Of a stretch of DNA of 64,000 nt, positions 57,791 to 64,000 are shown one piece after another. Every line of letters starts with the position of its first letter. Within the stretch, counting starts at the first letter, position 1. The DNA is from Limnanthes douglasii subsp. nivea (taxonomy: Eukaryota > Streptophyta > Magnoliopsida > Brassicales > Limnanthaceae), in contig JAUPFV010000005.1 in assembly GCA_036936605.1 (NCBI GenBank), forward strand, positions 149,793,195 to 149,857,194, in the 5' to 3' direction. The notes under the pieces were generated by a model. It was not told the origin of the DNA. It searched no databases and saw only the letters and a list, made by a program, of their open reading frames with translations. Made by a program: the position numbers and the translations under genes.

Positions 57791-58317
57791 CTTTTTGTTG
57801 AAAAACTAAAGTCTTTAGATGGGCAAGGCATTTTTTTGCATTTTTTATTTAATTTTTGTGCTGTAAAACTTGAAGTCCTTGAATAGTCAAGGTATTTTGT
57901 GAATCAAGGATCGGTTTTAGTCTGGTCGGATTCTAATATCATATTCCAATTTGTTTAAATTTTGATTAACTCTTTATGGCCAATGTTCAAATAGCCTTTA
58001 ATATTTCAGAAGTTTTAAATAAGGGTATTAAATATTCTCCATCACATGTGTTTAATGAATGTGACTAAGTGTTTAATATATCCGATCAACTCAAAGACAT
58101 TTGAGAGCTGGGGTGTTTAATGAGCATTTAATATCTGACCACCTTATAGTATGGCTAAATCAAAAACATAATTGCACCAGACTTTTGAAGAAGGCATAAG
58201 ATGTTATTAAAAAACTCAGACACCTCATTAAAACCTCCTCGCGCCACCAATGTAGGAAAGAGTGTGCCCCATAATACTTACATTGATACTTAAAAATTAA
58301 ATATTTACAAAAGAGTT
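57791..58317. other. Convergent spacer of E between aORF and pol
   Basis: Hairpin-type motifs AAGTCTTTAGATGGGCAAGG (57809-57828) and AAGTCCTTGAATAGTCAAGG (57871-57890), and the conserved block at 58221-58270. No coding sequence. Confidence 0.6.
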
Positions 58318-59765
58318 CTATTCTAAGTATAACCTGAGATGTTCAATGTTCCACGGGTGTTTTAGTGCTCTCCCCTCATTGTCTTGGAGCTTGTATGTTC
58401 CTGGTTTAACTTTCCCACAGACCACATAAGGGCCTTTCCAGTTTGGGGCCAGTTTTCTGAACTGTTTTTCATTGGTGTGTAAAAAGATTTTTCTTAAAAC
58501 TTTGTCCCCTAATTGAAAATCTCTTATTTTAAATTTGGAGGCAAATATGCTGCGCATCAAACCCTGGTAATGCGATGTTCTTATATGCGCTTTAACTCTT
58601 CTTTCTTCAATCAAATCCAACTGATTCCTAACTGCTATATCATTATCTTGTTCGGAATAGTTTTGGACTATGTGAGATGGTAAAGTAGCTTCTATGGGAG
58701 TAATTGCATCCATCCCATACACCAGGGAAAAAAGAGATTCTTGTGTAGCAACCCAAGGTATAGTTCGATAAGCCCACAATACTTATTGTAAATAACTTGG
58801 CCACTTTCCTGCAGCTCCCTCTAAAGTTTCTTCAATCCGGACAAGATTGTCATATTTGCAACTTCAACCTGCCCATTTGCTTGAGGGTGGAAATGAGAAG
58901 AAAAACAATGTTGAATTCTTTTGGAGGTGCAGAACCTTTCCATGTCTTTATTATCAAATTGTGGCCCATTGTCTGTAGTAATATTTCGGGGAACCCCAAA
59001 TATGCAACATTTGTTAGATAAAATAAATTTAATGACTACCTTCGAAGTGGTTCCAGCCAAAGGAGCTACCTCTATCCACTTAGAGAAATAGCCAATAGCA
59101 ACTATGATTATTCTACATCCACTGGATTCCATGGGAAGAGGCCCATCTAGATCTATCCCCCATCTGTCAAAGGGTATCAGTTCAGATATGGATTCTATAA
59201 GAATTGTTGGCACATGCATTTCATTCTCATATCTTTGACAATGATCACACTTTTTCACCATCTTTTTAGCACCTGCCACTATGGTTGGCCAGTAGTATCC
59301 TGCTAATAAAACTCTTATGGTTACGGCCCTATAGCCACCGTGTGCAAAACCTTCTCCATCATGTAGTTCAGATAACATAATTTGGGATTCTTCAAATCCT
59401 AAGCAACGTAAGAGAGATCTGCTGAAATATTTCTTGTAAATAACTTCTCTTAATATCAAGAGACCACGAGCCTTGTACTTGATTTTCTTAGCCACAGTTT
59501 TGACTAGAGGCAATATCCCATCAGAGATAAACCGGAGAAGATCATATTTCCAATCTTTAGGTTGAATAACAAGTATACTCATACTTTCTTCACTTTCTTT
59601 TTCTTGACCTGTCTGTACGGATGGATATTCCTGCACAGGAATCCATGGGTAAGATTCAGAATAAGCTATAGTTGCCAAAGAGTCTGCCAGAGTATTCTCC
59701 GAGCTAGGGATATGTTCATAGCAGATATTTTTGAAGTTTACGACAACATCTTTTAACATGAGCAA
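58318..59765 (-). pseudogene. Integrase of element E, nearly open
   Basis: One 314-codon frame (59765-58821) holds the end of the second RNase H connector (YEHIPSSENTLADSLATIAY), the N-terminal zinc region (ELHDGEGFAHGGYRAVTIRV, LAGYYWPTIVAGAKKMVKKC, DHCQRY) and the core with RWGIDLDGPLPMESSG, ITTDNGPQFDNKDMERFC and HFHPQANGQVEVANMT. All three catalytic acids (Asp in GIDLDG, Asp in TDNG, Glu in QVEV) are present, making this the best core in the window. A stop follows at LSGLKKL. The next frame (58779-58318) is the C-terminal part with VYGMDAITPIEATLPSHIV and the GPY motif (LAPNWKGPYVVCGKVKPGTY), ending at TAG. Confidence 0.9.
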
Positions 59766-60473
59766 GTATTTAATTAACTGTTCTTTCTTTACTTCAGATT
59801 GTACTTGAAGTATTTAATCAACTGTTCTTTCTTTGCTCCACATTATCCTTGAATATGGTGAATCAACAATTAGAAATCACTCATTAACCAGACTCTCTTT
59901 GCCCCATATAGAAGAGCTAGCTTAAGACCAGCTATCGCCACTTCATACTCAGATTTATTGTTCGAAGCGCTGAAACATATGTCCTGGTACATATTTTCAC
60001 CGCAGGGAGAAGTTAAACAAATCCCAGCCTCACAACCTATAGTACTTCCACCATCAGTTCGAACTACTCATTAATTTTTAGACTGGTTTTCTGATATCTA
60101 TTAGGAGAATCTGTCAGCATGAATTCTACCAAGAAATCAGCCACTGACTGGGCTTTAATTGCCGCTCGGGGTGCAAAATCAATATCATAATCACCCAGCT
60201 ACACTGACCACTTGGTCATTCTACTTGACACATCAGCTTTCTGAAGAACATTTTTCAAGGGGAAAATGTTTAAATGACAATAGAATGAGCTTGGAAGTAT
60301 GGTCTCGTCTTTCTTGCTACAACTACTAAGGCCAATGCCAGTTTTTCCAACTTCAAATATCTTCTTTTAGCATCCAACGGACTTTTGCTGATGCAATACA
60401 CCGCACAAAGGTAATTGTCCACTTCTCTTACTAGCACATCACTTATTGCATACTCTGATATAGCTAGATATAC
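59766..60473 (-). pseudogene. RNase H and second RNase H of element E, decayed
   Basis: Recognisable pieces in mixed frames: LVREVDNYLCAVYCISKSPL, YLKLEKLALALVVVARKTRP, MSSRMTKW, AVADFLVEF and, in the second domain, GGSTIGCEAGICLTS, MYQDICFSASNNKSEYEV, LKLALLYG. A small local duplication of TATTTAATCAACTGTTCTTT is seen at 59767 and 59811. Many stops. Confidence 0.7.
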
Positions 60474-61613
60474 CTAGAGATTTCCCCCGAACAGGTTTGA
60501 AAAGAGGTTTAGGTGAAGACAAATTCTTCTTGATTTCAATAAAAGCATGATCACACCGTGTATACTAATTAAGTCTTTAGCATTCCTCAATACTTGGAAG
60601 AATGAAGCGCATTTGTGTGATGATATTGAAATAAACCTGTTCAATGCAGCCAATCGTCCTGTCAGTCTTTGAACTTCTTTGATATTCTGAGGAGGGTCCA
60701 TAGCTAGAAAGGCATTAAGTTGATCCGGATCAAGCTGAATTCCTTTCTCATTTATTATATAGCCTAAGAACTTTCCAGATCGGACCCCAAATACACACTT
60801 TTCAGGCTTCAATTTTAAATTCACAACCTCTAATTTAGAGAATGTATCTTGAAGGTCAGATATATGTTCATCTTGCTCCAAGATTTTAACCATCATATCA
60901 TCTATGTAAACCTCCATGTTTCAGCCAATCTGATTAGCAAAATCTTTATTCAATAATCTTTGGTAAGTAGCCCCAACATTTTTCAATCCGAATGGCATTA
61001 CCTTATAATAATGAAGACCTCTGTCTGTGATGAAAGTAGTATGATCTTGATCCTTCAGGTCTACTTGTATCTGGTTGTACCCTGAAAAAATATCCATGAA
61101 AGACAATAGCTTGTTTCCATAGGAAGAATCCACCAACTGATCTATCCGAGGAACATGATAAAGATATTTTGTGGCATGCCCTATTAAGGTCAGTGAAATC
61201 AATGTTGCACCACTTGTCATTCTTATTCTTGACTAGAACAATGTTGGCAGTCTACAAAGGGTATTGAGATTCTTTAATGTGACCCATCTTGGTTAAACGA
61301 TCAACTTCCTAAACAATCACATTCGCTTTTTCCTTAAAGAAAGACATTCTTCTCTGTACAACTGGCGCAATATCAGTTCAAAAATAATATCAGCTGGCAC
61401 TCCAGTAACATCACTATTACACCATGTAAAAACACGTTGATTATTCATAAAAAAGAACAATAACCGGTGTTTTAAATCCGGTGCCAGCTTGGAACCAATT
61501 TTAACATTCTTGCCCTCCACAAGGGAGTGGGTTTCAACCTCCTCAGTAGGTATTATGACACTGGAAGCCTCCCTGGGATCATCAATTTCATTTTCATCAC
61601 CAGAAGGCTCCAA
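60474..61613 (-). pseudogene. PR-RT linker and reverse transcriptase of element E
   Basis: The linker (61613-61317) has KNVKIGSKLAPDLKHRLLFF, FTWCNSDVTGVPADIIFE. RT (61220-60474) has YHVPRIDQLVDSSYGNKLLS, FMDIFSGYNQIQVDLKDQDH, MPFGLKNVGATYQRLLNKDF, then a TGA at 60918-60920 (from an Arg codon) and MEVYIDDMMVKILEQDEHIS with GVRSGKFLGYIINEKG and KEVQRLTGRLAALNRF. The YIDD motif is intact. It supplies the palm segment that D lacks. Confidence 0.87.
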
Positions 61614-61619
61614 TAACTG

Positions 61620-62213
61620 CTAATCTCTATTAACCCTAACTGCCTCTAAAGTCTTAGGGGTAAGGGTTGCTTTATAACATTCCCTAGCTATCTTATGGTT
61701 GCTCCGGACAACACCTACTTGTCCATAGACAGCATACTTCAAACATTGCTGGACCGTAGAGGCCACAACATGCATTTTGGAGAGCCAAGACCTCCCAAAT
61801 ATTCCATTGTAAGATGTTGGGCAATCCACCACAACAAACAGTACTCTTACCATTTTCTTAGTCAGCCTCATTTTCTTTTTTGACCTTCCTTCATCACTGC
61901 TTGAAGACAATGATTCTTCGAGCTCTACCTCATTAGATGAGCTGCTGAAGGAATCAGATGCAGAACTCTCCACAGGTTTAAATTGGTCTGTCTTCTAGGA
62001 ACTGGGATGGGTCTTGAAGGATTGCTTGTTTTCTCCAGGATTGTTAGTGTGGTGAAGTACTAACGTACCAGATTTTTCTTTAACCCCTCTCTCTGCTTGT
62101 TTTATTACTCTCAGCGCCTCTATTTCAGCTCTCAACTGGTTGTGCTCCTCGATAGTATACTCATTGTTCTCCTTTGCAACTTTCACCTCAGGAAGTGGAA
62201 CATTCGAATCCAT
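61620..62213 (-). pseudogene. Deletion-fused gag N-terminus and protease C-terminus of element E
   Basis: ATG 62213 (MDSNVPLPEVKVAKENNEYT) starts the gag N-terminal region (EEHNQLRAEIEALRVIKQAE). One TAG follows at 61992-61994, then the Ser/Glu stretch SASDSFSSSSNEVELEESLS. At about 61857 it passes, in frame, from gag (SKKKMRLTKK) to the protease end (MVRVLFVVVDCPTSYN, FGRSWLSKMHVVASTV). Everything between - capsid core, zinc knuckle, DTG active site - is missing. The junction falls in AAGAAAATGG, with a similar AAGAA at both deletion edges in D, so microhomology deletion is likely. Confidence 0.85.
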
Positions 62214-62265
62214 CCGAACTAATATGTTTATTGGTTTTGAATTGTGAAATTCAAGCACCGTCGTG

Positions 62266-62283
62266 TTCCCACTATGGTCTCCA
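62266..62283 (-). promoter_or_regulatory. Primer binding site of element E
   Basis: TGGAGACCATAGTGGGAA on the minus strand, three bases from the LTR. Differs from D at 3-4 positions. Confidence 0.7.
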
Positions 62284-62286
62284 ATT

Positions 62287-62644
62287 TGGTGTGGTTAATT
62301 TTTATTTGAGGGTAATTTTGTAAAGTGTTTTGGGAATTTAATGTTTGAGGTAGAGAGTAGTGAGATAATTAAGTTGTGTGCTAGTTGTAAATTATGATTA
62401 CCCACATTAATGAAAGTGGCTGGGGTATTTGTACATAATTAGTGACCCATGGGCCTGTTGGGTCGGATTGTGGAGTTGGGTCGAGTTTAAGGACCCATTA
62501 GTAATTTGGCGTGAAGTGACTAGCATCTAGCTTAGTCATATTCCACTACGTTAGTCTTGTCCGGTTTCACCTGATAGTGTTTATGGTCCGAACTGCCCAT
62601 CAGATAAAAACAAGATTCAGTAGCTAAAATATCTCACCTCATCA
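62287..62644 (-). repeat. 5' LTR of element E
   Basis: 358 bp, TGGTGTGG to CACCTCATCA on the plus strand (TGATGAGGTG at its 5' end in element orientation). The TATA position has mutated to tatttgta. Aligns with the LTRs of A, B and D. Confidence 0.85.
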
Positions 62645-62649
62645 AGCAT

Positions 62650-64000
62650 GCTAAGGAAAAACATCACTAGTTTTATCTTGAATCTCATACTCAATTGATT
62701 TTCAATTCTGACCACTTGTACATCTGCTAATTCTTATACAATCACCTCTTTAAAGTGATCGTGAAATTGCATATCTTCCATAGGGTCGTCAACCTATTTT
62801 AATCGAATTCATCACTCTTAACAAGTTGTCGACCCTCCCTCATATTCTATAATTACTACAAAGGAAAATTTTCAGGACACAAAGAAACTAAATAACTATC
62901 CTTTATTGTTCTCTCACTTCTTGTAATTATACCTTCTCTCTAGACCTTCTATGCTCTGGCATTTGTCATTCTTTTCTTTGCTATTTTCTCATCTCCTACT
63001 TTTTATGAATTGAAACATCTCCTCTTTATCTACCAACCTCTGCATTTCCTCTCATAAATAAAAATAATCATTTGTTGTATGCCTATAATCATTATGACAT
63101 GCATTATACGAGGAGTTCGATAATTTGCATACCCTTCACTTTATCAAATATAGTTGCAATGTTTTCGGTTTAATAAGTAAATTTCATATTTGCATTATCA
63201 TAATACGAATTCCTCACTATGTTTGACGGGACCTTCATAACATCATCATGTCTAGTCTCTTTATTTATTTTTCTATCAGGTACCGCTACTTTAAATTCAT
63301 AAAAATTTGGACATGAAATTTTTTTATTATTTGAATCTTCTATCCTTATAATTTGTTTTAACCCATTTAATATATCTCTCATTAAATCCATGGGAAACAT
63401 GACCATATCATTATATAATTTTTCCCTCCAATATAAGACATATTTTGAACAAACTTATTGCTACATCATCTTTACACCATTGCAAGCCATTTATTTCATG
63501 CACAAACCTTTAAACATAACTTTTCTAATGGCTCCCCATCCTCTGATACATATTCATGATATAATTGTTTCCTTCTTAACTTCTATGCTATCGAAAAAAT
63601 TATTTCTAAAAGTACTCTAGAGCTCTTCAAAATTTTGAATTTTTCTCTTTGTAGACAATTAAACCATACTAGAACATTTCTCTTGAACATCATTGAGAAG
63701 GCTCAACAAAGTAAAATATAATATGCATTGAATTCTAACATTATATTCCTAAACTGCTCCAAATGATGCTCATGATCCCTTAAACTATCATAAGTATTCA
63801 TCATGTATGGATCAAACATTTGTGAAATATTTCTTTCGAGGATTTTCTACAGTAACGATGATTATTGTAGCATGTATTAAGCCAATATATGTATCTCCTT
63901 GTGTATCTAACAAAGTTTTTACCTTCCTCATTTTTCAACACTCTGTAACTGGATTGCTCATTATACTCAAAACTTTTCCTCATCCTCTTTTTATATTTTT
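62650..64000 (-). pseudogene. Degraded gag of another gypsy element (element I), runs off the window
   Basis: Read from the right edge: MFDPYMMNTYDSLRDHEHHL, EQFRNIMLEFNA and FKRNVLVWFNCL (about 63820-63660) fit the Retrotrans_gag core pattern (DPDxHLxxF ... A..WFNxL). ILKSSRVLLEII-like and LYHEYVSEDGEPLEKL pieces follow, then a basic region. At about 63095-63010 a knuckle relative reads CHNDYRHTTNDYFYL with MQRLVDKEEMFQFIKSRR, lacking the first expected His/Cys context. Further left, about 62800, is VDDPMEDMQFHDHFKEVIV. It is far more diverged than A-E and full of stops. E's LTR abuts it at 62644. Confidence 0.6.

Larger units (their letters stand above)
55925..62644 (-). mobile_element. Tat-lineage Ty3/gypsy element E, 3' end and gag core deleted
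   Basis: Minus-strand element with 5' LTR 62644-62287, PBS, a deletion-fused gag-PR, RT, RNase H, second RNase H and integrase to 58318, then the convergent aORF on the plus strand from 55925. The aORF N-terminus, PPT and 3' LTR are absent: sequence similarity starts abruptly at 55925. Relative to D about 1.7 kb are missing between gag and PR. Bases 62645-62649 (AGCAT) would be the right target duplication, untestable here. Confidence 0.9.

Noticed and set aside
58318..62213. An integrated virus (retrovirus or pararetrovirus)
   Set aside because: Gag-pol order, PBS/PPT, tandem RNase H and absence of movement or envelope-like genes fit Tat-type LTR retrotransposons.
1..64000. Host protein-coding gene, tRNA or rRNA
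   Set aside because: No exon chain or conserved RNA structure was recognised by eye; a tRNAscan and protein search would be needed to exclude small ones.

Overview
This window looks like transposon-filled intergenic DNA of a flowering plant. I see no single-copy host gene, no tRNA or rRNA gene and nothing prokaryotic. The plant call rests on the families present: Ty3/gypsy LTR retrotransposons of Tat type (two RNase H domains plus an extra antisense ORF after pol), a plant-type LINE (DUF4283 ORF1, ORF2 with a C-terminal RNase H), a FAR1-like Mutator (MULE) transposase and long-TIR MITEs. The species cannot be fixed from sequence alone.

Layout. (1) 1-16.7 kb is a nest three deep. Element B (2726-11787, minus) has matching 357-bp LTRs and a 5-bp target duplication, and sits in the RNase H region of element A (about 1-15870, minus, left end outside the window). 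A's 5' LTR in turn interrupts the PR-RT linker of an older relative, F (15871-16682). (2) 16.7-25.7 kb is AT-rich: a 5'-truncated LINE tail, a probable decayed LTR element with tandem repeats in its interior, a roughly 320-bp tandem repeat with an inverted copy, and a 23-bp minisatellite. (3) 25736-31590 is a full-length LINE with a perfect 20-bp target duplication, an ATGA overlap between ORF1 and ORF2, and only four internal stop codons. (4) 31.8-40.7 kb holds a hAT-like MITE, a 0.5-kb tandem duplication, and a decayed MULE transposase apparently followed by an OTU-like domain. (5) Element D (40728-50880, plus) is the youngest and most complete Tat copy. (6) 52.5-64 kb holds a MITE, a very diverged antisense-ORF remnant, Tat element E (55925-62644, minus, 3' LTR missing), and the degraded gag of an older element I.

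How the parts work together. Copies A, B, D and E share one plan: LTR - PBS - gag - PR - RT - RNase H - second RNase H - integrase, then a convergent antisense ORF (aORF), PPT and LTR. The aORF encodes a globular domain resembling the 'putative gypsy type transposon' family (Pfam Transposase_28) followed by coiled coil and an acidic tail. In B, D and E the same position carries a 76-81 bp segment with GT...AG ends whose removal keeps the reading frame, so the antisense gene appears to be spliced. B also has a good TATA box upstream of its aORF ATG. Every copy is broken, mostly by different deletions (nucleocapsid in B, RT palm in D, gag core to PR in E, PR active site in A), so none looks autonomous.

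All assignments come from reading the sequence by eye. No database search was run, and mismatch counts are manual.
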